A stretch of DNA of 13,197 bases from Fidelibacterota bacterium (GTDB lineage: Bacteria > Fidelibacterota > Marinisomatia > Marinisomatales > S15-B10), in NCBI GenBank assembly GCA_002707905.1, contig PAOF01000035.1, positions 7,816-21,012 on the forward strand, given 5' to 3'. Below, one piece after another: positions 6,176 through 13,197 of this stretch (within the stretch, counting starts at the first letter, position 1; the number at the start of each line of letters is the position of its first letter). A program made the position numbers and the translations under genes. The notes beneath the pieces are model-generated. The model was not told where the DNA came from and ran no database searches. It saw only the letters and a list, made by a program, of their open reading frames with translations.

Positions 6176-7074
6176 TTATTCTTTAAATTCAAATTTAAAA
6201 CATCTCTTAGTGAACCATTATGTTTTTGTAAATATTGTTTTGCAATTTTAAAATTTAAATCATGTCTATGCATAACAATAGCTGTTTTAACTTCATTTCT
6301 TCCTTTTTTTAAAATTTTTTTTGACTCTTGATCTTCTAATCCAGTAATTGTACTAATTATCCTTATAGCTCTGTTAAATAGTTTTTTATTTACAACTTTT
6401 AGATCAATCATTAAGTTTTTATAAACTTTTCCTATTTTTATCATTGTTGATGTTGAAATCATATTTAAAATCATTTTTGTAGCTGTTCCAGATTTCATTC
6501 TAGTAGATCCAGTTATTATTTCCTGACCAACATCAACTAAAATAATTAGGTCAAAATCAAAAATATTTTCAAATGATTTATTACAAATTAAAAAAACAGT
6601 TTTGCACCCCTTTTTTTTTGAATATTTTAATGCATGAAGAACATATGGTGTGGTTCCACTTGAGGCTATTCCAATCACAAGATCCCCAGCTGAAACTTTT
6701 GCTTTTTTTAAATCCTTTTCTGCAGCTAATATATCATCTTCAGAATTTTCAATTGATTTAATAAGTGCATCATTTCCTCCTGCGATAATTCCTTGAAAAT
6801 AATTTTCAGGTACTGAAAAAGTTGGAACACATTCAGCAGCATCTAAAACACCCAACCTTCCACTTGTTCCTGCTCCAACATAAAAAATACTTCTACCATT
6901 TTTAATTGTTTCGATAGCAAAATTAATAGTTTTTTCAATTTCTGGCAAAATCTTACTTATAGAATTAGCAACTTTGGCATCTTCATCATTAATTATTTTT
7001 AAAATTTCTTTTACTGACTTAGTATCTAAATCTGTTGAAATAGGATTTTGTTTTTCAGTAGATGATAGTTTCAT
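6172..7074 (-). CDS. murQ: N-acetylmuramic acid 6-phosphate etherase MurQ
   Basis: MurQ removes the D-lactyl ether from MurNAc-6-P, giving GlcNAc-6-P and lactate, the step after AnmK in peptidoglycan recycling. The 300-residue protein starts with the family's 'TEKQNPIS' (6-13), continues with the SIS sugar-phosphate loop 'GAGTSGRLG' (67-75) and 'LDAAECVPTF' (77-86, catalytic Glu81), then 'SIENSEDD', where the Glu before DD (E112) matches the second active-site acid, 'GIASSGTTPYV', 'GSTRMKSGTATKMILN', and the C-terminal helical segment with 'MHRHDLNFKIAKQYLQKHNGSLRDVL'-type residues. It is the first gene of the minus-strand block, preceded by the only sizeable gap on that strand. No PTS transporter (MurP) or MurR regulator is adjacent, so it probably serves internal recycling rather than uptake of external MurNAc. 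Confidence 0.96.
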   Translation of the reverse strand: MKLSSTEKQNPISTDLDTKSVKEILKIINDEDAKVANSISKILPEIEKTINFAIETIKNGRSIFYVGAGTSGRLGVLDAAECVPTFSVPENYFQGIIAGGNDALIKSIENSEDDILAAEKDLKKAKVSAGDLVIGIASSGTTPYVLHALKYSKKKGCKTVFLICNKSFENIFDFDLIILVDVGQEIITGSTRMKSGTATKMILNMISTSTMIKIGKVYKNLMIDLKVVNKKLFNRAIRIISTITGLEDQESKKILKKGRNEVKTAIVMHRHDLNFKIAKQYLQKHNGSLRDVLNLNLKNK

Positions 7075-7167
7075 ATTTATGTTAATTATTTAAATTTTAT
7101 ATCTAAAAGATAACGTAAATTATTACATTATATAAATTTAATCTTAAAATTTTTTAAGTAAATAATT
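7075..7167. promoter_or_regulatory. Divergent intergenic promoter region (murQ operon / corC-lptG)
   Basis: These 93 bp, nearly all A and T, separate two divergent transcription units and are the only such gap in the window. On the minus strand a perfect TATAAT occurs at 7127-7132, about 52 bases before the murQ ATG. On the plus strand TATAAA at 7131-7136 lies about 31 bases before the transporter ATG. No convincing -35 box (TTGACA-like) is visible for either, and in DNA this AT-rich such matches arise by chance. The gene arrangement argues for promoters here; the exact boxes are weak. Confidence 0.45.
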
Positions 7168-8382
7168 ATGTTGGAACTTATTTTAGCAACAATTGGTCTA
7201 ATCCTTTCTGCTTTATTTTCTGCAGCAGAAATTACATTTCACAAATTACATTCAAATATTATACAAATTAGTGTTTGGAAAGAACAAGGTAATTTAATAG
7301 CAAAAAAAACAGAGAATTTAATTAAAAATCCTGAAAAATATATTACGACAATTTTACTAGGTTTAAATCTTTCAAATGTTTTGATGTCATCATTTACTAC
7401 AGTAATTCTATACAGATTACAAATACCTGAATTATATATTTTAATAATTATATCATTAATTATTCTAATATTTGGGGAAATTTTACCAAAAAGTTTTTGT
7501 CATGAGTATCCAAATAAGTTTGCTTTATTTTTTACAAAATTTTTTCAAATTTCTGATTTCTTATTAAAACCAATTGTTTGGATTTTTAGAAATTATACAC
7601 AGAGAATTTCAATTAATGAAAAACAAACTAATTATAATTACTCAAGAAAAGAGTTAGAGATATTATTTGAAGGAATTGAATTAGGAGAAGATTTAGAAAA
7701 AGATGAAAAAGAAGTAATAACAAATATTTTTGAATTTGGTGAACAATCTGTTAAAAACTCTATGACTCCCAAGCATGATATAATTGGAATTGAACAAAAT
7801 GGAGCAATTTCTGATGCAATCGATATTATAATTTCATCAGGTTTATCAAAAATTGTTCAATTTGAAAAAGATTTAAATAATATCAATGGAATTATTTATT
7901 TAAATGATTTATTAAATGAACCTAAAAATTTATCAGATATTGTTCATAATCCATTATTCATTCATGAAAATATGTCGTCAAATGATGCATTGAAAGAATT
8001 AAGAAAATACAGATTGTCTATGGCAATAATAATTGGTAAAAGTGGAGAAACACTTGGATTAGTAACAATTGAAGATTTAATTGAGGAAATATTTGGTGAA
8101 TTTGAAGATATTTTTGATAAAGAATCAAAAAAAATAATAAAACTTTCACATAAAAGTTTTGTAATTGATGGTAGAATACACATTAACGATTTAATTAAAC
8201 ACAATATATTTTTATCAAAGGGAAATTATGAAACCGTAGGAGGATATATTATTGAAAAACTTGGTAAAATACCTGAAAAAGGTAATACGTTAAATTCAGA
8301 ATTTTATAAAATTAGAGTTTTAAAAGCAAGTTCGACTCAAGTTGAAAAAATTGAAATTATTAAAAAAACAAAAAAAACTTAA
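7168..8382 (+). CDS. CNNM/CorC (hemolysin C-type) membrane transporter, DUF21-CBS-CorC_HlyC
   Basis: This 404-residue inner-membrane protein has the architecture of bacterial CNNM/CorC proteins, several of which export Mg2+ or Na+. The DUF21 membrane domain occupies about 1-145, with hydrophobic segments near 1-23, 58-82, 88-110 and 118-140, and conserved 'SAAEITF' (18-24) and 'GEILPKSF' (103-110). A CBS pair follows (about 198-316), with 'MTPKHDIIGI' at its start and 'GETLGLVTIEDLIEEIFGE' (293-311) as its second-domain signature; it is the site where ATP or Mg binds in relatives. The C-terminal CorC_HlyC domain (about 328-400) includes 'YETVGGYIIEKLGKIPEKG'. The older name hemolysin is historical. 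It is separated by 8 bp from lptG and probably co-transcribed with it. The transported ion cannot be told from the sequence. Confidence 0.9.
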   Translation: MLELILATIGLILSALFSAAEITFHKLHSNIIQISVWKEQGNLIAKKTENLIKNPEKYITTILLGLNLSNVLMSSFTTVILYRLQIPELYILIIISLIILIFGEILPKSFCHEYPNKFALFFTKFFQISDFLLKPIVWIFRNYTQRISINEKQTNYNYSRKELEILFEGIELGEDLEKDEKEVITNIFEFGEQSVKNSMTPKHDIIGIEQNGAISDAIDIIISSGLSKIVQFEKDLNNINGIIYLNDLLNEPKNLSDIVHNPLFIHENMSSNDALKELRKYRLSMAIIIGKSGETLGLVTIEDLIEEIFGEFEDIFDKESKKIIKLSHKSFVIDGRIHINDLIKHNIFLSKGNYETVGGYIIEKLGKIPEKGNTLNSEFYKIRVLKASSTQVEKIEIIKKTKKT

Positions 8383-8390
8383 TAAAATAA

Positions 8391-9482
8391 ATGAAAAAAA
8401 TAGATAGATATATTTTAAGCCAGTTTTTGAATCTTTTACTAGTTTCAATTTTTGGCTTTATAATTTTATTTGTTTTAGTTGATTACGTTGAAAATATTGA
8501 CAAATTTATTGATTCAAAAATTCCAATCAATGCAATAATTAGTTATTATTTTTATTCAATTCCTTGGTTCACAAGTATTGGTTTACCAATGGCAATGCTG
8601 GTATCAACTATTTTTACAATTGGATTATTATTAAAGAGAAATGAATTAACTGCAATGAAGGCTGCTGGAGTTTCTCTTTATAGAATTGCAACGCCAATAA
8701 TTATTTTATCTATTATAATTAGTATTGCTGGATTTTACTTTGATAATTCTTTGGTAACATTTGGAAATAAAAAATGTAAAGAAATAGAAAAAAAATTTGT
8801 AATGAAATCAAGGAATAGTACTTTTTCATTAAAAAAGAAAAATATTTTTTTAAGTAAAAATAACCAATCACAAATAGCTATTGACAAATATTCTCCTAGA
8901 ACTAATCTAGCAAGTGGAGTAGCTATACAGTACATGAAAAATGGTAAATTAAATAAAAGAATTGATGCTCATAAAATGGAATGGAATAATGAACAAAAAA
9001 AATGGGTCTTAAATACATATGCTATTAGAAATTTTAATGATGAAGGTTTTGAAACTGATGTATATATTTCACGAAATGACACTTTACTTAATACAGGATA
9101 TACTCCTAAAGATTTATCAAAAGAAGCAATTGCCCCTCAGGAAAAAAACTATTTAGATTTAAAAAATTTTATTAAAGAATTAAATCAAAGTGGTATAGAA
9201 ACAACACGATGGGAGGTAAATTTGCACGCGAAGCTAGCTTTTTCGTTTATAAATATGATAGTTGTTCTTTTTGCTGTTCCCTTAGTAGCTTTTAGACCAT
9301 CAACAGAATTAGCATTTGGTGCCGGAATAAGCGTATTTTTAATTTTTGCTTATTATGCCTTTATTAGATTTGGAATAACCTTAGGATATAAAGATATTTT
9401 AAGCCCTTTACTCTCAGCTTGGTTTGGAAATATAATTTTTAGTTTTGGTGGTTTATTACTAATGATTCTAGCAAAAAAATAA
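8391..9482 (+). CDS. lptG: LptF/LptG-family LPS export permease, LptG-like
   Basis: This 363-residue inner-membrane protein is of the YjgP/YjgQ family, which with LptB2 extracts LPS from the inner membrane and passes it to the LptC-LptA bridge. The start 'MKKIDRYILSQFL' followed by the long first membrane helix (12-32, ending 'VDYVENIDKF') is family-typical. Further helices lie near 46-80 and 100-117, then a periplasmic jellyroll of about 165 residues, then three C-terminal helices near 283-301, 308-328 and 337-360, with the conserved 'VPLVAFRPST'. The coupling segment 'KRNELTAMKAAGVS' (82-95) contacts LptB. LptG is preferred over LptF from the 'VDYVENIDKF' pattern; its usual partner LptF is not in the window. 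No Shine-Dalgarno is visible. The stop is one base from the stop of the convergent gene. Confidence 0.85.
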   Translation: MKKIDRYILSQFLNLLLVSIFGFIILFVLVDYVENIDKFIDSKIPINAIISYYFYSIPWFTSIGLPMAMLVSTIFTIGLLLKRNELTAMKAAGVSLYRIATPIIILSIIISIAGFYFDNSLVTFGNKKCKEIEKKFVMKSRNSTFSLKKKNIFLSKNNQSQIAIDKYSPRTNLASGVAIQYMKNGKLNKRIDAHKMEWNNEQKKWVLNTYAIRNFNDEGFETDVYISRNDTLLNTGYTPKDLSKEAIAPQEKNYLDLKNFIKELNQSGIETTRWEVNLHAKLAFSFINMIVVLFAVPLVAFRPSTELAFGAGISVFLIFAYYAFIRFGITLGYKDILSPLLSAWFGNIIFSFGGLLLMILAKK

Positions 9483-9483
9483 T

Positions 9484-10893
9484 TTATTTTTCACTATCTT
9501 TTACTTTATCTTTTCTACTTTTAAAACTTGTTAAAGCTATACCTAAAGATATAGATATTCCTTTCATATTGTGTACCCATACACCATTTCGAAATGAAAA
9601 TGCAAAATCATATATTACAGGGCCTGCATGAAAACCAGCACCAAAACCTAATTCTTTTATATATTTTCCACCATACATATAACCAACTCTCAAAGGTATT
9701 GATTTAAGTCTATTAAATTGAATACCAGCTGATAATTGCCAGTTTTGGTACATTCCCAATCTATTTGTAAAACCAGCAATTAAATCAGACGAAATCAAAA
9801 GATCTTTATCTATTTGTTTAGATATACCTAATCTAAAGTGTCCAGGATAACGGACTTTAAATGTTCTCGCATTTCCATTATCATCTAAATCTGAAATAGT
9901 ATATTTTTTCTCGATAAAGGTTTCATCCCATTTTCCGCTAGTTAAATCAAGTAATGTTACGGAGTCAGCTATGATTTCATGAACTAATGCTTGATTTTTT
10001 TCAAAAATATATGGTCCCCAACTCCCACCATGTTCAAGAATTCCAGGTGTTAATTTTGCTAAAGTTTGTGAAAACTCTTCACCAAACAAAGATGGTTCAT
10101 TCCAATTAATTGATCCAAAAGCATTAATAATTGAAGCTCCTATTCTAAAACCATTTAATTCTTTAGTAGCCAATCCAAAATCAAATGCGAACCCATTTCC
10201 ACCAATTCCTTGTCGATAAAAATACTTAGCTTGTAAATTGAAATTAGTTGGATCAGTATTAAATACAGCAAAACTAGAATCAGGATCTGTTCCTGAATAA
10301 ATTATTCCACCAAGATATTTCATTGTTACTCCCCAAGAAAAATTTTCTAAAGGAACAGCAAAAGAAAAAGAATGTTCACTAACAACCATGCTTTCCCTTT
10401 GAAACTCCAAATCAATGGGTACACCAACTTCATTACCTTCTAATATGAATTGAAAAATTCCTCTTGGCATATTTAAATCTGAAATTTCAATAATATCGTT
10501 TGTGACTGCCATGTTTCCTGAAGAAAAACTTAACATTGGAATGCTAATATGTGCATGTTGGTTAAATCTCAATCCATCTCTAATTTGATCATAAATTTTA
10601 TTTTTACCTCTTTGATTATTTGTTTCTAAATTTTCTCCACTAAGACCAAGAGTATTTTCAAGAGATAAAAAATTATTTATCAATCCAAAATTTAAAGTTC
10701 CTATTTGCCACATAAATGGTTTACCATGTTGGTAGTTAAGATTTGCTGGGTTCACACCAACTGCATATATACCATCAGCTTGAGTAGTATATGCACCACC
10801 CATTCCTAACATAACAGGACTTCTTTTGATTTGAGAAAAACCAAAACATGATAATAAAATAACAAAAAAAATAATTTTACTGAAATTTTTCAT
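9484..10893 (-). CDS. Outer-membrane beta-barrel protein, PorV/DUF5723-like
   Basis: This 469-residue protein begins with a signal peptide (MKNFSKIIFFVILLSCFGFS, cleavage likely near Gln21). The next segment, 'PVMLGMGGAYTTQADGIYAVGVNPANL', is the hallmark opening of FadL/PorV-like barrels in the FCB group, in which a glycine-rich plug precedes an 'NPA' turn. The rest alternates aromatic/glycine-rich strands ('FRIGASIINAFGSINW', 'HFRLGISKQIDKDLLISSDLIAGF', 'VGYMYGGKYIKELGFGAGF') as expected of about 14 strands, ending in a charged tail rather than a terminal aromatic residue. Members of this group act as porins, lipid channels or secretion-system subunits; none of these roles can be chosen here. 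Its ATG abuts the stop of the upstream secreted-protein gene (TAAATG), so the pair is probably translated together. DUF5723 is my best family guess; the barrel nature is firmer. Confidence 0.72.
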   Translation of the reverse strand: MKNFSKIIFFVILLSCFGFSQIKRSPVMLGMGGAYTTQADGIYAVGVNPANLNYQHGKPFMWQIGTLNFGLINNFLSLENTLGLSGENLETNNQRGKNKIYDQIRDGLRFNQHAHISIPMLSFSSGNMAVTNDIIEISDLNMPRGIFQFILEGNEVGVPIDLEFQRESMVVSEHSFSFAVPLENFSWGVTMKYLGGIIYSGTDPDSSFAVFNTDPTNFNLQAKYFYRQGIGGNGFAFDFGLATKELNGFRIGASIINAFGSINWNEPSLFGEEFSQTLAKLTPGILEHGGSWGPYIFEKNQALVHEIIADSVTLLDLTSGKWDETFIEKKYTISDLDDNGNARTFKVRYPGHFRLGISKQIDKDLLISSDLIAGFTNRLGMYQNWQLSAGIQFNRLKSIPLRVGYMYGGKYIKELGFGAGFHAGPVIYDFAFSFRNGVWVHNMKGISISLGIALTSFKSRKDKVKDSEK

Positions 10894-13197
10894 TTATTCA
10901 ACTTTAAACCATGTCATTGTCATATCACATATTGTATTATCTTCATTACATATTTTAAGCCAAACTGTATCTTGTACAGAGCTAGGTGTCCAATTAGCAG
11001 TACTATCTTTTCCACTAGGACTACCAATTAAATTAATTTGATTCCAAATAGATTCATCATTAATATCAGGCAAAGAATTATTTGATTTAAATAAATTTAT
11101 TTTTTGATCAGGAATACTATCGCCTAATGCTATCCATTTAACATCAACCGATTGAAAATTTTGTAAAGTTTCCCCTCCATTTGGATATTTTAAAATAAAT
11201 TCATCTTTTGATTTGGTTGTAAAACCATCACTTTGAAGTAAAAAACCAATATAAGATTGAATTTTTAAAGTATCTCTCATAGAGAATGATATTACATCAG
11301 GAACTTTATTAATAGAACCCTTAAACAAAATTCTTGGTTTAACATAGTGACTTCCAATGTCAGTTAATAAATTCATTTTCGAAGTATCTAAAATACTAAC
11401 TGTAGTCGAATCAGCTGAGATATCCACAGAATTTGGAGGAATGTTTTCCCATGAATTTGGTCTTGGTAATATTAATTTAAATAATGTATCTACATAAGCA
11501 ATAAGTGTATCTTTAGCACCAATTTTTCTTTGTACAATATAACCTGAATTTTCAGAGCAATTTTTCATATCATATATGACATTTGATAAATAAACAGATT
11601 GACTTAACAAATCACTACATTTAGTAAGAATACTTATTGTATCAGAATCACTCCATTTATTTTTTCCTACTTCTTGATTTTTTACAAAATCATCTTTCAA
11701 ACTAGTTAACGCTAATTCAGATCTTCCATAAGGGAAAATAGTATTATCTGAAAAAAGAATAGCTAATTCACCTCCAATGGGCAATCCATTAATTACTCTT
11801 GTTGTTAGAACAGATTCTTTGACAAAATTTCTCAACTTGGCTCTAGTATCATGCTCCCATTCCTCAATTACAGTTGCTTTTTCAGGGAGCCATGCAATTT
11901 CTTCCATTTTAATTTCAAATGGAGCTATTAATTTAAATGTACCTTTAATTTTTGATCCTAAATCTAAAGAAGCTGCAGTTTTATCAGTAATACCTGCAGA
12001 AGCATTTACATTAATTGATTGTGGTCCAGATGATAGTAATTTTACAATAGTACTATCTGAACTTTTAAGATAATTTGTTTCATTGGTAATAGGGGTCGAG
12101 GGACCACTCCAAGGATTATATTCTAAAACACTATATCCAGTTGCATTCATTCTAACGATTGTTTTTGCACTATCACCTAAATTTATAGGGGTAGCAATTG
12201 AAACATAATCAAGTGGAACCTCTACAATTTCGCCTAGTGGTGATGTACCTTTCAAATTAAAATTCATTTCAACAGGAGCTCTAATTTGATTAATAAATTC
12301 AAAATCCATTTGAATACCTTCAAATGACATTCCAGGAAGACCAGAACCCATTGCTGGCATTTCTTGTTTGACTTCCGGAAATGGACAATCTATTTTTGCC
12401 TTTAAAGTTTTAAACTCCATTTTTCCAACATTCATAGCAAAATCAAATTGCCAAGTGGGTTGAGAACCATCAATTAAAAAGCCATAAGTTCCACCTTTTG
12501 TTTTCATATCAAAGTCCACATCAAATTCATCTATTGGAATTGTATCATTTCCTGAAGAATGTTTAAATTCGTGATTAGCTATTGTTTTAACGATATCTAC
12601 CCAATTATCTCCAAAAACCTCTTCATCTATTTTGACTGAATCAGTTGAGCCTGTTTCTGGAAAAAAATTTTTAAAATGAATTTGAAGTTGAACTGGAAAT
12701 GGAAAAGTACTAGTCACATCTTTAAATATAAATTTATTACTTGCATTAAATGCTTTTTCAGTATCAGGAACTATAGTACCTCCAAATAAACTGGTGACAC
12801 CACATCCTCCCATATCTGATGTATTATCAGAAAACTTAGGCAATGTCAAAACATCTGAATCTACTAATGATATTGCATCTGATACATTAATCGTAACAGA
12901 GTCGGGATTTGTTAATTTAAGATCAAAGAGAACTGTAATAGTTGGAGTACCTGTAATTGTAACAACTTGAGTATCTCCTGGTCTCATCCAATCAACGGTT
13001 AAATCAAAATTTAAGTCTCCATCAAGTAATTTTTTACCTACCAAAGAATTTTGAATCGGTAAATTAAACTGACCATTTAGATGTGTTTGACTAATTAATT
13101 CTGTATTTGAAGGTCCAGTTGTTAACTTGATTGAAACATCATTTATTCCTGCATTATCTGGAAAATTTTCAACATTAACAGTTGTTTTAAAATAATT
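10894..13197 (-). CDS. Large secreted/surface multi-domain beta protein with C-terminal PNGGE (Kre9/KNH-like) domain, 5' partial
   Basis: The frame is open from the right window edge, so the N-terminus and any signal peptide are missing; 767 residues are visible. A TTG at 13042-13044 lies inside the open frame and is not a credible start, because readable coding sequence continues upstream of it. The product is rich in Thr, Ser, Asp, Asn and Gly, with many beta-strand-like alternations and few Cys, typical of an extracellular protein of stacked Ig-like or jellyroll modules. The last about 97 residues (nt 10897-11187) start with 'YPNGGETLQ' and contain 'VDVKWIALG' and 'NWTPSS', the pattern of the Kre9/KNH-like sandwich frequent in secreted FCB proteins. 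No catalytic motif and no type IX C-terminal sorting signal is recognised. It is translationally adjacent to the barrel gene downstream. Function unknown. Confidence 0.78.
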   Translation of the reverse strand, partial: NYFKTTVNVENFPDNAGINDVSIKLTTGPSNTELISQTHLNGQFNLPIQNSLVGKKLLDGDLNFDLTVDWMRPGDTQVVTITGTPTITVLFDLKLTNPDSVTINVSDAISLVDSDVLTLPKFSDNTSDMGGCGVTSLFGGTIVPDTEKAFNASNKFIFKDVTSTFPFPVQLQIHFKNFFPETGSTDSVKIDEEVFGDNWVDIVKTIANHEFKHSSGNDTIPIDEFDVDFDMKTKGGTYGFLIDGSQPTWQFDFAMNVGKMEFKTLKAKIDCPFPEVKQEMPAMGSGLPGMSFEGIQMDFEFINQIRAPVEMNFNLKGTSPLGEIVEVPLDYVSIATPINLGDSAKTIVRMNATGYSVLEYNPWSGPSTPITNETNYLKSSDSTIVKLLSSGPQSINVNASAGITDKTAASLDLGSKIKGTFKLIAPFEIKMEEIAWLPEKATVIEEWEHDTRAKLRNFVKESVLTTRVINGLPIGGELAILFSDNTIFPYGRSELALTSLKDDFVKNQEVGKNKWSDSDTISILTKCSDLLSQSVYLSNVIYDMKNCSENSGYIVQRKIGAKDTLIAYVDTLFKLILPRPNSWENIPPNSVDISADSTTVSILDTSKMNLLTDIGSHYVKPRILFKGSINKVPDVISFSMRDTLKIQSYIGFLLQSDGFTTKSKDEFILKYPNGGETLQNFQSVDVKWIALGDSIPDQKINLFKSNNSLPDINDESIWNQINLIGSPSGKDSTANWTPSSVQDTVWLKICNEDNTICDMTMTWFKVE

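Noticed and set aside
6573..6761. Open frame on the plus strand opposite murQ (about 62 codons)
   Set aside because: It lies wholly within murQ, whose motifs are intact on the other strand. Composition is low-complexity (Leu/Phe/Gln), with no ribosome site or recognisable protein feature.
7962..8204. Minus-strand open frame opposite the CorC gene (about 80 codons)
   Set aside because: It is an antisense shadow of the CBS/CorC domain region, rich in Ser and Ile as expected from the reverse complement of AT-rich coding DNA.
8735..8935. Minus-strand open frame opposite lptG (about 66 codons)
   Set aside because: It lies inside the periplasmic domain of lptG. The Phe-rich sequence reflects the Lys-rich codons on the coding strand.
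10831..10893. Lipoprotein signal (LLSC, Cys16) on the barrel protein
   Set aside because: The pattern is a loose lipobox match, and barrel proteins of this type are normally cleaved by signal peptidase I; the 'GFSQ' site five residues later fits better.
11777..12073. Plus-strand open frame (about 98 codons) within the large secreted-protein gene
   Set aside because: It has no motif, signal peptide or ribosome site, and the opposite frame is continuous and protein-like through the whole region.
1..13197. CRISPR arrays, insertion sequences, tRNA/rRNA genes, phage or defence genes
   Set aside because: I found no spaced direct repeats, transposase or integrase motifs, or cloverleaf-like GC-richer islands. 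The window is nearly all intact coding sequence, mostly of housekeeping and envelope genes, with uniform AT-rich composition.

Overview
This is an AT-rich (by eye, under 30% GC), very compact stretch of chromosome. It suggests a Gram-negative member of the Bacteroidetes/FCB superphylum, most likely a marine Marinimicrobia (SAR406)-like bacterium. The evidence is an LptG-type LPS permease (so an outer membrane), a PorV/DUF5723-like barrel protein, a large secreted protein ending in a 'PNGGE' beta-sandwich, a DUF151 nuclease with a UVR tail, a single-SIS phosphoglucose/phosphomannose isomerase, and Shine-Dalgarno sequences in only some genes. The lineage is an inference from protein style, not from a marker-gene search.

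Left part (1-1121, + strand): the tail of fabG, then acpP, then rnc. fabF, which often sits between acpP and rnc, is absent. The rnc reading frame is clearly conserved upstream of its first ATG/GTG/TTG codon, so its true start is unresolved.

Centre (1094-7074, - strand): a six-gene block transcribed right to left with gaps of 25 bp or less: murQ, anmK, a phosphomannomutase/phosphoglucomutase, a polyprenyl diphosphate synthase, a bifunctional glucose/mannose-6-phosphate isomerase and a DUF151/UVR nuclease. AnmK and MurQ together turn anhydro-MurNAc from peptidoglycan turnover into GlcNAc-6-phosphate. The isomerase and mutase interconvert fructose-, glucose- and mannose-phosphates for sugar-nucleotide synthesis. 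The prenyl synthase supplies isoprenoid chains. The shared theme is cell-envelope precursor supply and recycling. The block probably starts from a promoter in the 93-bp divergent gap 7075-7167.

Right part: two + strand envelope genes (a CNNM/CorC-type transporter and lptG, 7168-9482) converge, with one base between stop codons, on a - strand pair (9484-13197). That pair is a secreted multi-domain beta protein, whose 5' end runs off the window, followed directly (stop codon abutting ATG) by a signal-peptide-bearing outer-membrane barrel.

I see no mobile element, CRISPR array, tRNA or rRNA, and no clear defence or other novel multi-gene system. No gene-free stretch exceeds about 155 bp. The points most worth checking are the non-canonical 5' end of rnc and the uncharacterised secreted-protein/barrel pair.
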